Source of the DNA: SMWD01 sp964629475
GTDB lineage: Bacteria; Pseudomonadota; Gammaproteobacteria; Steroidobacterales; GCA-2729495
Assembly: GCA_964629475.1 (NCBI GenBank)
Contig: CAZVQW010000002.1
Location: forward strand, 62,001 to 126,000
Length of the DNA: 64,000 nt
Direction: 5' to 3'
Part shown: positions 25,206 to 32,763 of the stretch, in pieces
Layout: each line of letters opens with the position of its first letter
Numbering within the stretch: the stretch's first letter is position 1
The notes under the pieces: generated by a model
Database searches by the model: none
What the model saw: only the letters and a program-made list of their open reading frames with translations
Told to the model about the DNA's origin: nothing
Made by a program: the position numbers and the translations under genes

Positions 25206-25960
25206 CACGCGGACGTCCCGGTACCGAACCGCATATTATCTGCGGCATCAATCCCGTCGCGGCATTGCTCGATCGCTCCCCCGAGCGTGTGCTGAAGCTG
25301 TATGTGCAGGACAACCTCGGCCACAAGAGGCTGGGGCGTATCGGCAGGCACATCGATCGGGCGCACGTAAATGTGCAGCGGGTCGCCGGGGCACGGATCG
25401 ATGAATTGGCCGGAACGTCAAAGCACCAGGGCGTCGCGGCGCTGGTCAGTCCGTCGACAGTACTCGGCGAAGCCGAAGCCCGCGATCGTATCGAACAACT
25501 GGAGCGACCTTTGCTGCTGGTTCTCGACGGCATCGAGGATCCACGCAACTTCGGCGCCTGCCTGCGTTCGGCCGATGCCGCCGGCGCGGATCTCGTTGTG
25601 ACAGCCCGCAGCCGCAACGTCGGCATGACGGCAGTGGTCAGCAAAGTTGCCGCCGGCGCTGCAGAAACTCAACCAATCGCCCAGGTCGCTAATCTGGTGC
25701 GCTTCATGGATTTTCTGCGTGATGCCGGGGTCTGGCTGGTCGGGACTGATGGCAACGCCGATTCCTCGCTGTACGGTACCGATCTGACAGGGCCGGTCGG
25801 GCTGGTTCTGGGGGCGGAAGGACGCGGGTTGCGACGTCTGACCCGTGAGCGGTGTGATGTGCTGGTTAGTTTGCCGCTGCTCGGTACTGTCGAGAGTCTG
25901 AATGTTTCGGTCGCGGCCGGAATTTGTTTGTATGAGGCGGTTCGTCAGCGGGCGGAATAA
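25202..25960 (+). CDS. rlmB: 23S rRNA 2'-O-ribose methyltransferase RlmB
   Basis: SPOUT-class enzyme that methylates G2251 of 23S rRNA. The 252-aa protein begins with the substrate-binding domain (HIICGINPVAALLDRSPERV) and has the three SpoU motifs: LDGIEDPRNFGACLRSADAA, GLVLGAEGRGLRRLT and LPLLGTVESLNVSVAAGI. Translation is probably coupled to rnr. The last two codons and the TAA are also the outer edge of the 44-bp hairpin that follows, so the C-terminus may have been set by that insertion. Confidence 0.95.
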   Translation: MTRGRPGTEPHIICGINPVAALLDRSPERVLKLYVQDNLGHKRLGRIGRHIDRAHVNVQRVAGARIDELAGTSKHQGVAALVSPSTVLGEAEARDRIEQLERPLLLVLDGIEDPRNFGACLRSADAAGADLVVTARSRNVGMTAVVSKVAAGAAETQPIAQVANLVRFMDFLRDAGVWLVGTDGNADSSLYGTDLTGPVGLVLGAEGRGLRRLTRERCDVLVSLPLLGTVESLNVSVAAGICLYEAVRQRAE

Positions 25961-26043
25961 AAGGGGTCAGAGTAAAAAAGGGACGGGGTTTATTTTTCCA
26001 AAATAAACCCCGTCCCTTTTTTACTCTGACCCCTTTTATTCCG
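25953..26043. repeat. 44-bp perfect inverted repeat (GGGACGGGGTTTATTTT family)
   Basis: Arms 25953-25996 and 26000-26043 are perfect reverse complements over 44 bases with a 3-nt loop. The arms run from CGGAATAAAAGGGGTC to GGGACGGGGTTTATTTT. The rlmB stop is within the left arm. The outer 15 bases (ACCCCTTTTATTCCG) are repeated once more just after the right arm. As RNA it would be a near-perfect 91-nt stem-loop and a strong block or stabiliser between rlmB and rpsF. Confidence 0.95.
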
Positions 26044-26132
26044 ACCCCTTTTATTCCGCATCGGGGTATCAGCTGGGTATTTGCCGCCGGTTCCTCTTGC
26101 CTGTGCCTGTGCGGTCCGGTAGGATTCGCGAT

Positions 26133-26197
26133 CCCGTGAGAACGGGCCTCCTTGCCGCACCACTGAAGTGGGTGGCTTTAATCCGAAGGGAGCATTT
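26133..26197 (+). promoter_or_regulatory. Candidate S6:S18-binding leader of rpsF
   Basis: The leader has a CCCGT-GAGA-ACGGG stem-loop (26133-26146) followed by a CCGCACCAC-TGAA-GTGGGTGG hairpin (about 26155-26175). In the latter, CCG next to a CACC/GGTGG helix resembles the rpsF-leader motif that mimics the S18 site of 16S rRNA and allows autoregulation by S6:S18. AGGGAG and the rpsF ATG follow. The match is by eye only. Confidence 0.45.
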
Positions 26198-26728
26198 ATG
26201 CGACACTATGAAATAGTATTTCTGGTTCACCCGGACCAGAGTGAACAAGTTGCCGCGATGATCGATCGTTACAGCGAGATGGTCACGTCAAGCGGTGGTA
26301 CGGTGCATCGCCTCGAAGACTGGGGCCGCCGCCAGCTCACTCATTCCATTGCCAAGCTGCACAAGGCGCATTACGTTCTGATGAACGTCGAGTGTCCGCA
26401 GTCTGCGCTCGAGGAAATTCAGGGTGCGTTCAAATTCAGTGACGCGGTTTTACGCCACCTGGTTATCAAGCGCGATGAGGCGGTTACTGAACCGTCTCCC
26501 CTGGCCAAGTCGGAAGAGTCCAGGGCGGAAGAATCAAGGTCTGAAGCGTCAAAGGCGGAAGAACCGAAGGCGGAAGAATCAGGGTCGGAGGCATTCGATG
26601 AGGACGAGCCCAAGGTTATCCCGATCGTCGATGAGGATGCTGCCACCGCGCCAGCCGAGGTTGCGGGCAGCGACGCAGCGGATGATGCAGAGCAGCCGGT
26701 CGCCGAAGAAAAAGACACCGACAGTTAA
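26198..26728 (+). CDS. rpsF: 30S ribosomal protein S6 with long acidic tail
   Basis: Binds the central domain of 16S rRNA together with S18. Residues 1-95 are a standard S6 fold (MRHYEIVFLVHPDQSEQV, DWGRRQLTHSIAKLHKAHYV). From about 97 to 176 comes an 80-residue Glu/Ala/Ser-rich tail with a repeating KAEEPKAEES-like pattern. E. coli S6 is about 135 aa and has a much shorter acidic end. AGGGAG upstream decides ATG 26198 over the in-frame ATG ten codons earlier. rpsR follows after 14 nt. Confidence 0.95.
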   Translation: MRHYEIVFLVHPDQSEQVAAMIDRYSEMVTSSGGTVHRLEDWGRRQLTHSIAKLHKAHYVLMNVECPQSALEEIQGAFKFSDAVLRHLVIKRDEAVTEPSPLAKSEESRAEESRSEASKAEEPKAEESGSEAFDEDEPKVIPIVDEDAATAPAEVAGSDAADDAEQPVAEEKDTDS

Positions 26729-26742
26729 CGAGGTTATTCGTC

Positions 26743-26967
26743 ATGAGCAGATATTTCAGACGACGCAAGTTTTGCCGCTTCACGGCGGATGGTGTAACGG
26801 AGATCGATTACAAGGATCTCGAAACACTGCGCAATTACGTCACCGAGACCGGGAAGATCGTACCGAGCCGTATCACGGGTACGAAAACGCATTACCAGCG
26901 ACAGTTGGCTACCGCCGTCAAGCGGGCGCGTTATCTTGCCTTGTTGCCCTACACCGATAAGCACTGA
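26743..26967 (+). CDS. rpsR: 30S ribosomal protein S18
   Basis: 74 aa and full length: RRRKFCRFTADGVTEIDYKD, then the conserved RITGTKTHYQRQLATAVKRAR. It forms a heterodimer with S6. It is the zinc-independent type, with a single N-terminal Cys. In operon with rpsF, the DUF2232 gene and rplI. Confidence 0.97.
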   Translation: MSRYFRRRKFCRFTADGVTEIDYKDLETLRNYVTETGKIVPSRITGTKTHYQRQLATAVKRARYLALLPYTDKH

Positions 26968-27008
26968 CAGGCGGCCAATTCGATTGCCCGCTGGTCGGAG
27001 TTGAGCCG

Positions 27009-27884
27009 GTGCGTTCAGCTTTCGGGTCCTGGGTGGTCGAGCGCCGGCTGGCACGGGTAGTACTCGCCGCAGCGTTGCTGCCGTTCTTTGGCGTCATCAG
27101 TGCAGCCATCGTGGTGTGTGTTGCCATCGTCAAGGGTTGGCGTGAGAGCCTTGTCGACTGCCTGATCGCACTGGTTATTGTTTTGGGCTTGACGTCCATG
27201 GTCGGAGAAGGCGGCCTGCAGGTCTTGTACAGCTGTGTGTCGACTTGGGGCATCGCGCTGCTGATCGGCGGACTGACCGGTGTTTTTGGTTCGTTGACCC
27301 TGGCGATACAGGTCTTCGTTCTGCTGTGTTGCGTGGCGATCATCGGCTTTTCCGTTGTGGTCGCAGACCCGGGCGAATTCTGGGCGCCGATACTGCGGGT
27401 GATCGCCGAGCAAATGCAGCAATTCGGCGTCGAACTGGCGGATCCGGGGGCGCTCATGAATATGGCGCCCGTCATGAGCGGACTGTTTGTGGCCGGCACA
27501 ATTGCCAGTTCGGTCGTTGCACTGCTGCTTGGCTGCTGGTGGGCCGGTGGTGCTCGGGGCGTTGCGTTTCAGGAGTTGTTTGTCGGTCTGCGGCTCGGCT
27601 ATATCATCGGTGGTATTGCCGCGGTAGCCGGAGCTGGTTCTCTGCTGGGCATGCAACCGCTGGCCGGGAATCTGCTGCTGGTGGCCGGGGTCGGGTTCGT
27701 GTTTCAGGGTCTTGCGGTGGTGCACTGGCACATCGCGCGGCGGGGGCTGCCGTGGGTCATTTTGATCCCGGTGTACCTGCCTTTGTTTATGGGTGCGTCA
27801 ATGCTTGTCATGGCGCTGTTTTTATTTGCCGCAGTCGGATTTATCGACAATTGGTACGGGCTGCGTCGGGCAAAAACAATTTAA
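27009..27884 (+). CDS. DUF2232-type membrane protein
   Basis: A 291-aa very hydrophobic protein with about eight membrane segments in several clusters (for example LAAALLPFFGVISAAIVVCV and GYIIGGIAAVAGAGSLLGM), ending in MALFLFAAVGFIDNWYGLR. A YybS/DUF2232 gene between rpsR and rplI is common in Gammaproteobacteria and the FIDNWYGLRR-like end fits. Function is unknown. GTG start. Confidence 0.75.
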   Translation: MRSAFGSWVVERRLARVVLAAALLPFFGVISAAIVVCVAIVKGWRESLVDCLIALVIVLGLTSMVGEGGLQVLYSCVSTWGIALLIGGLTGVFGSLTLAIQVFVLLCCVAIIGFSVVVADPGEFWAPILRVIAEQMQQFGVELADPGALMNMAPVMSGLFVAGTIASSVVALLLGCWWAGGARGVAFQELFVGLRLGYIIGGIAAVAGAGSLLGMQPLAGNLLLVAGVGFVFQGLAVVHWHIARRGLPWVILIPVYLPLFMGASMLVMALFLFAAVGFIDNWYGLRRAKTI

Positions 27885-27928
27885 TTAATATGGTTTAATA
27901 ATCAGTCGGTCGATGGAGAACGACAACA

Positions 27929-28471
27929 ATGGACATCATCCTGTTAGAGAAGGTGGAAAACCTCGGGAATATCGGCGATCGCGTCAAGGTGCGATCCGGT
28001 TACGGGCGTAATTTTCTGCTGCCCAAGGGCAAGGCGACACTAGCGACGCCGGAAAATATCGCAATCTTCGAGGCGCGCCGTGCTGAACTCGAGCGTAAGC
28101 AGGCCGAGGAAATAGCCGCGGCCCAGGGACGTGCCGAGCAGATCAAAGGTTTGGCCTTGCGACTCACGGCCAATGCCGGGCCCGAAGGCAAGTTGTTCGG
28201 TTCGCTGGGAACCATCGATATTGCCGATGCCTGCACTGCGGCGGGTACGCCGGTTGAACGCAGCGAGGTACGCCTGCCGGATGGGCCGATCCGCACGCTC
28301 GGCGAACACGAGATCGAAATTCATGTGCAATCCGACGTCAACGTAATGATTCGGGTTGAGGTGATCTCGGACGGTGAACCGCCGGTTATTGTCGATTCCG
28401 AGGTCGATGCCGAGGTCGATGAGGAAGCTGCAGCGGATGAGTCGACACAGGACGACGCGGATTCTGATTGA
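27929..28471 (+). CDS. rplI: 50S ribosomal protein L9 with acidic tail
   Basis: Binds 23S rRNA near the L1 stalk. MDIILLEKVENLGNIGD, then VRSGYGRNFLLPKGKA (N-domain), a long connecting helix (about 45-75) and the C-domain with GKLFGSLGTIDIADA. The family is usually about 149 aa; this protein has 180, with a 33-residue Asp/Glu tail (about 148-180). Together with S6 it is the second ribosomal protein in this operon with an added acidic end. Confidence 0.96.
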   Translation: MDIILLEKVENLGNIGDRVKVRSGYGRNFLLPKGKATLATPENIAIFEARRAELERKQAEEIAAAQGRAEQIKGLALRLTANAGPEGKLFGSLGTIDIADACTAAGTPVERSEVRLPDGPIRTLGEHEIEIHVQSDVNVMIRVEVISDGEPPVIVDSEVDAEVDEEAAADESTQDDADSD

Positions 28472-28486
28472 GGTTGATTGATTCGA

Positions 28487-29878
28487 ATGGTGAGCGCGAT
28501 TCCAGAGCAGGAGCAGTTTCTTACCGAAACGGATCGGCTGAATCTGCCGCCTAATTCAGTTCAGGCCGAGCAAGCGCTGCTGGGCGGGCTCATGCTCGAC
28601 AAGAGCGCGTGGGACCGCGTTGCCGACCGTGTCGGCGAGGATGATTTCTATCGGCCCGACCACCGGCTGATTTTCTCTGCAATTCGTACGCTGTCCGAAC
28701 GTAACGAACCATGTGATGCGGTTACGTTGTCCGAATATCTCGACGGCCGCGGCGAACTCAACAATGCCGGTGGGCTTGGTTACCTCGGTAGTCTCGTCAA
28801 GGACACGCCGAGCGCAGCCAACGTTGCCGACTATGCACGAATTGTCCATGACCGCGGTCTGTTAAGAGCTCTGATACAGGCGGGTAATGAGATCGCGGGC
28901 AGTGCCTATCACACGGAAGGCCGGCCAATTTCCGAGCTTGTCGATGAGGCCGAGCGCAAGGTCTTTGAGATTGCCGAGAAGGGGCAGCGGCGCGGCTCCG
29001 GTTTTGTACAGCTGCGCCAGGTGCTCAGTAAAACGATCGATCAGATCGACGAGCGCTATCAGAACCAGGAAGCTGTGACCGGTCTGTCTACCGGGTACGG
29101 TGAATTCGATGAGAAGACGGCCGGGCTGCAGAAAGGCGATCTGATTATTGTTGCTGGCCGTCCGTCAATGGGCAAGACGACGCTGGCACTGAATATTGCC
29201 GAGAACGCCGCGCTGAACCAGTCGCAGCGACAGCCGACCGCGGTATTCAGTATGGAGATGTCAACCGAACAACTGGCGTTGCGCATGATCTCTTCGCTCG
29301 GCCGTGTCAATCAGCAGAGTTTACGAAACGGCCGCTTGCATGATGAAGACTGGCCGCGGATTAACGGTGCAATCCAGCTAATGCAGGAAGCGCCGTTATT
29401 TATCGATGACACGCCGTCCCTGTCACCAACGGAAATTCGCGCGCGTGCCCGGCGTCTGAAACGACAACACGGATTGTCGCTGATTGTCGTCGATTACCTG
29501 CAGTTGATGCAGGTTACCGGCAACACCGAAAATCGCGCGACCGAGATCTCGGAGATCTCGCGTTCACTCAAGGCGCTTGCACGCGAACTGGAAGTGCCGA
29601 TTATCGCATTGTCACAGCTCAATCGCAGCGTTGAACAGCGCACCGAGAAGAAGCCGATCATGTCGGACCTGCGCGAGTCCGGCGCGATCGAGCAAGACGC
29701 AGATCTGATTATCTTCATTTACCGTGAAGAAATTTACGATAAGGATACGCCGCGCAAAGGCATTGCGGACATCAACATTGCCAAGCAGCGTAACGGTCCC
29801 GTTGGCGAGTTTCAGCTGACGTTCCTGGGCCAGTACACAAAATTCGAAAACTACGTGCCCGAAATCGAGGTTTTTTGA
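28487..29878 (+). CDS. dnaB: Replicative DNA helicase
   Basis: Hexameric 5'-3' helicase of the replication fork. The 463-aa protein has the N-terminal collar domain (LPPNSVQAEQALLGGLML) and the RecA-like domain with Walker A AGRPSMGKTTLALN, VFSMEMSTEQL, Walker B LIVVDYLQLM, SQLNRSVEQR and SDLRESGAIEQDAD. ATG 28487 is taken as the start; a TTG three codons earlier lies 4 nt after a GAGG and is possible. No intein. The stop overlaps alr by one base (TGATG). Confidence 0.96.
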   Translation: MVSAIPEQEQFLTETDRLNLPPNSVQAEQALLGGLMLDKSAWDRVADRVGEDDFYRPDHRLIFSAIRTLSERNEPCDAVTLSEYLDGRGELNNAGGLGYLGSLVKDTPSAANVADYARIVHDRGLLRALIQAGNEIAGSAYHTEGRPISELVDEAERKVFEIAEKGQRRGSGFVQLRQVLSKTIDQIDERYQNQEAVTGLSTGYGEFDEKTAGLQKGDLIIVAGRPSMGKTTLALNIAENAALNQSQRQPTAVFSMEMSTEQLALRMISSLGRVNQQSLRNGRLHDEDWPRINGAIQLMQEAPLFIDDTPSLSPTEIRARARRLKRQHGLSLIVVDYLQLMQVTGNTENRATEISEISRSLKALARELEVPIIALSQLNRSVEQRTEKKPIMSDLRESGAIEQDADLIIFIYREEIYDKDTPRKGIADINIAKQRNGPVGEFQLTFLGQYTKFENYVPEIEVF

Positions 29879-30984
29879 TGGCGCATGCCGCCGTCGCCAG
29901 GGTTCGTTCGACAGCGCTGCGACACAATTTGCAACGTGCCCGTGAAGCAGCACCGGGTTGTTCCGTGCTGGCTGTGGTCAAGGCAAATGCCTATGGGCAC
30001 GGTCTGGTAGCAACAGCCCGGGCACTCGATGATGCCGATGCGTTTGGCGTAGCCCGCTTCGAGGCGGCACTCGATCTGCGTCAGGCCGGGGTTGATAAGG
30101 ACATCGTCGTGCTGAGTGCGTGGCTTGATGCCGCAACACTCGCAATGGCGCGTGAGCATGACCTGCAGATCGTCGTTCACGACGAGGTACAGGTCGCGAC
30201 GCTGGCGGCAGCCACTGCGGGCAAGCCGGTGCGTGTCTGGCTCAAAATTGACACCGGCATGGGCCGACTGGGTATTGCGCCGGACAATGCCATGGCGACG
30301 ATCGAACGTCTGCGCAACAGCGACGCGGTTGTGCCGGACCTGTGCCTGATGACGCATCTGTCTTGTGCTGACGAAACCAGCCGGGGCGTGACCGATGAGC
30401 AGTTGCGCTTATTCGGGAAGGTGATTGGTGATTGGCGCGGCGATGTCAGCATCGCAAATTCAGCCGGCATTCTTGGCTGGCCGGCATCCGTGACGCCAGG
30501 CCCGGCACTGCGCTATTCGGGGCGAAACTGGATACGGCCAGGGTTGATGTTGTATGGCGTATCACCGCTGGTCGGCCGCACCGCCAGTCAATGCGGTCTG
30601 GAGTCGGTAATGTCCTTTGAGGGCCGTCTGCTTGCCGTGCGTGATATTCGCAAAGGCGATTCCGTCGGTTATGGAGCCGACTGGCAGGCTACTCGTGACA
30701 GCCGCATTGGTGTCGTCAACGTCGGCTACGCAGACGGTTATCCATGGCGGTTGTCGAATCAGGCGACGGTACATGTGGCAGAATCTGCCGTGCCGGTCAT
30801 CGGACGTGTATCGATGGATATGATCAGTATAGATCTGACCAATATGCCGGAAGTCGAGCCTGGTGCTACGGTCGTGCTCTGGGGGCTGGATCCAACAGTC
30901 ACGGAACTGGCCGGTCTGGCCGGTACCAGTCCCTATGAATTGCTGACCGGGGTTGGATCGCGGGTCGTGCGCCGCTACGAATGA
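29878..30984 (+). CDS. alr: Alanine racemase
   Basis: PLP enzyme that makes D-alanine for peptidoglycan. The 368-aa protein has the PLP lysine K35 in VVKANAYGHG, WLKIDTGMGRLG, the second catalytic base in VGYADGYPW (Tyr about 284) and VSMDMISIDLT. It is translationally coupled to dnaB, a usual dnaB-alr pair. Confidence 0.96.
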   Translation: MAHAAVARVRSTALRHNLQRAREAAPGCSVLAVVKANAYGHGLVATARALDDADAFGVARFEAALDLRQAGVDKDIVVLSAWLDAATLAMAREHDLQIVVHDEVQVATLAAATAGKPVRVWLKIDTGMGRLGIAPDNAMATIERLRNSDAVVPDLCLMTHLSCADETSRGVTDEQLRLFGKVIGDWRGDVSIANSAGILGWPASVTPGPALRYSGRNWIRPGLMLYGVSPLVGRTASQCGLESVMSFEGRLLAVRDIRKGDSVGYGADWQATRDSRIGVVNVGYADGYPWRLSNQATVHVAESAVPVIGRVSMDMISIDLTNMPEVEPGATVVLWGLDPTVTELAGLAGTSPYELLTGVGSRVVRRYE

Positions 30985-31043
30985 ACGATTGGGGATAAGC
31001 CCACTGCTGACCATATAGTTGAGCGGTTGTCCTGAACGAACGA

Positions 31044-31113
31044 CTGTGGGAGCGGCTTTAGCCGCGATGCGTACGCCAACCCAGGATAATCGCGGCTAAA
31101 GCCGCTCCCACAG
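31044..31113. repeat. REP-like hairpin, GTGGGAGCGGCTTTAGCCGCGA family
   Basis: Arms 31044-31068 and 31089-31113 are perfect reverse complements over 25 nt, 20-nt loop, with an inner AGCGGCTTTAGCCGC self-complementary core. A second copy lies at 41835-41901. Elements with this core (TGTGGGAGCGG..) are widespread extragenic palindromes in Gammaproteobacteria. It lies between the convergent alr and FHA genes. Confidence 0.9.
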
Positions 31114-31142
31114 TAAGTTAGTTAACCTTGTTGTAACCAGAC

Positions 31143-31901
31143 TCAGTCTGCGAAGAACCCCATCTTGATACCGATAATCTGGATGACGTCATTATCGTTG
31201 AGAGTCCGAGCCTGGTTTTGCAATGGTTCGCCATTGACGCTCGGTGGTTCACGGCCAGGCTCATTTTCGACCTTGATGATGTGGTAACCGTCTGCCCGGC
31301 GCGTAATCGCAATGACCTGTGCGCCGGCCCGGCCCAGCGTCGTGACGGCTTTGTTCAGCAGGACTTCCCGACCGGCAAATGTGCCATTCAGGACCTGGAT
31401 CTTGGCCACGGCGACCGGCTGCGGCTGGGCGGATGTGTCCGCACCCATTGTCTCTTCCGCCTCCGTCGCTCTTTTTAGCGATGCTGCGTGTTCGACCGCT
31501 GGTGTCGCAACGGCTGCCGCAGCATCACCCATGCTGCTCTCACGTGCCGCCATTTCAGAGCTGTCAATGACCATCGTACGTGCAAATTCGTCGTCGTCGT
31601 CTTCCTCATCGTTGACCGCATAGACGTAGCGCAACTGATGTTTGCCGACCGTCACGACATCACCGTGCTGCAGGGCATGCTTTTTGATCAGCTTGCCGTT
31701 AACGTACGTGCCGTTTGTGCTGTTCAGGTCTTCAAGGAATGAGTCGTTGAGAATGTTAATGATCAGCGAGTGGTGTCCGCTGACGGTCGCGTTATCGATC
31801 CGGACGTCATTATCCGGGAGTCGGCCAATCGTATACCGCTCTTTACTCATGTTGTATTCGGCCATGGTCTGGCCATTCATGCTCAGTATTAATCGTGCCA
31901 T
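31143..31901 (-). CDS. Double-FHA phosphothreonine-binding protein
   Basis: A 252-aa cytoplasmic protein with two FHA domains. The first (about 20-90) is classic: YTIGRLPDNDVRID, VSGHHSLI, NSTNGTYVNG. The second (about 165-245) is divergent (VTTLGRAGAQV, EPPSVNGEPL). An acidic, Ala-rich linker joins them. FHA domains bind phosphothreonine, so it is a likely reader of the kinase encoded two genes upstream. It follows the phosphatase gene by 12 nt. Confidence 0.9.
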   Translation of the reverse strand: MARLILSMNGQTMAEYNMSKERYTIGRLPDNDVRIDNATVSGHHSLIINILNDSFLEDLNSTNGTYVNGKLIKKHALQHGDVVTVGKHQLRYVYAVNDEEDDDDEFARTMVIDSSEMAARESSMGDAAAAVATPAVEHAASLKRATEAEETMGADTSAQPQPVAVAKIQVLNGTFAGREVLLNKAVTTLGRAGAQVIAITRRADGYHIIKVENEPGREPPSVNGEPLQNQARTLNDNDVIQIIGIKMGFFAD

Positions 31902-31913
31902 CGTATATTCCGT

Positions 31914-32738
31914 CTATTGAAAGAGTTGCTTGATTTTCGAAAAAACACCAGTTTTAGCCGGAAATGGCTCCAATACATGGGCCAGAATAACTGAAATATT
32001 GTCCTTGCCGCCCTGATCATTGCTCAGTTGGATCAATTGCTTACCTACTGTTTCAAGATTAGCACTAAAAGTGCTGATAGTTAAGTGAATATCGTCATCC
32101 TCGACCATGTCCGGCAGGCCATCGGAACATAGCAGAAATACATCATCGGGCTGGACATCAATTTCCTGGATTTCGACATCCACGGCCGGTTCTACGCCCA
32201 ACGCCCGGGTCACGTAGTTCCGGTTTGTCGAGCGCTGCGCTTCCTCCTGCGAGTAGAAGCCGCGATCGACGAGTTCCTGCAGCAGAGAATGGTCCAGTGT
32301 GATCTGCTCCAGTTTATTCTTTCTCTGGCGGTATAGCCGTGCATCACCGACATGGGCGATCGACACGCGATTGTCGAAGAACAGGCAGGCGACGAATGTT
32401 GTGCCCATGCCTTCACATTGCGACTGGCTTTTGGCCGTCTGGTGAATAATCTTGTTGGCGCGGGCGATAGCGTCGCGCAGGACGATGGTTTGACGCATCA
32501 TGCCGGTTTCCGGCTCCAGCGCGTTGCGATTTTCGCGCAGGCAGGCCTCCGATACGAGTTCCAGCACCGTCTTTACCGCGATTCCGCTGGCGACTTCGCC
32601 GGCATTATAGCCACCCATGCCATCCGCCAGCACGAGGAGGCCGGTTTCCTCGTTGGTGCCTATGGCGTCTTCATTGTGGTCCCGGACCCTGCCGACATCG
32701 GTCAGCTCAACGCAGGTAAATTTATTCGACAGATTCAT
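31914..32738 (-). CDS. PP2C-type Ser/Thr protein phosphatase
   Basis: A 274-aa PPM phosphatase. All metal-binding motifs are present: VRDHNEDAIG, LVLADGMGGYNAGEVAS, HVGDARLYR, FLLCSDGLPDM and GGKDNISVIL. It should reverse phosphorylation by the adjacent kinase. The gene starts 25 nt downstream of the kinase stop, in the same operon, and is followed by the FHA gene. Confidence 0.94.
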   Translation of the reverse strand: MNLSNKFTCVELTDVGRVRDHNEDAIGTNEETGLLVLADGMGGYNAGEVASGIAVKTVLELVSEACLRENRNALEPETGMMRQTIVLRDAIARANKIIHQTAKSQSQCEGMGTTFVACLFFDNRVSIAHVGDARLYRQRKNKLEQITLDHSLLQELVDRGFYSQEEAQRSTNRNYVTRALGVEPAVDVEIQEIDVQPDDVFLLCSDGLPDMVEDDDIHLTISTFSANLETVGKQLIQLSNDQGGKDNISVILAHVLEPFPAKTGVFSKIKQLFQ

Positions 32739-32763
32739 GGCAAGGGCGAGGTTATGTAAAAAC

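Noticed and set aside
27245..27898. 217-aa plus-strand frame overlapping the DUF2232 gene
   Set aside because: It is an alternative frame of a hydrophobic gene; it reads as an Arg/Cys/Gly-rich shadow with no plausible fold.
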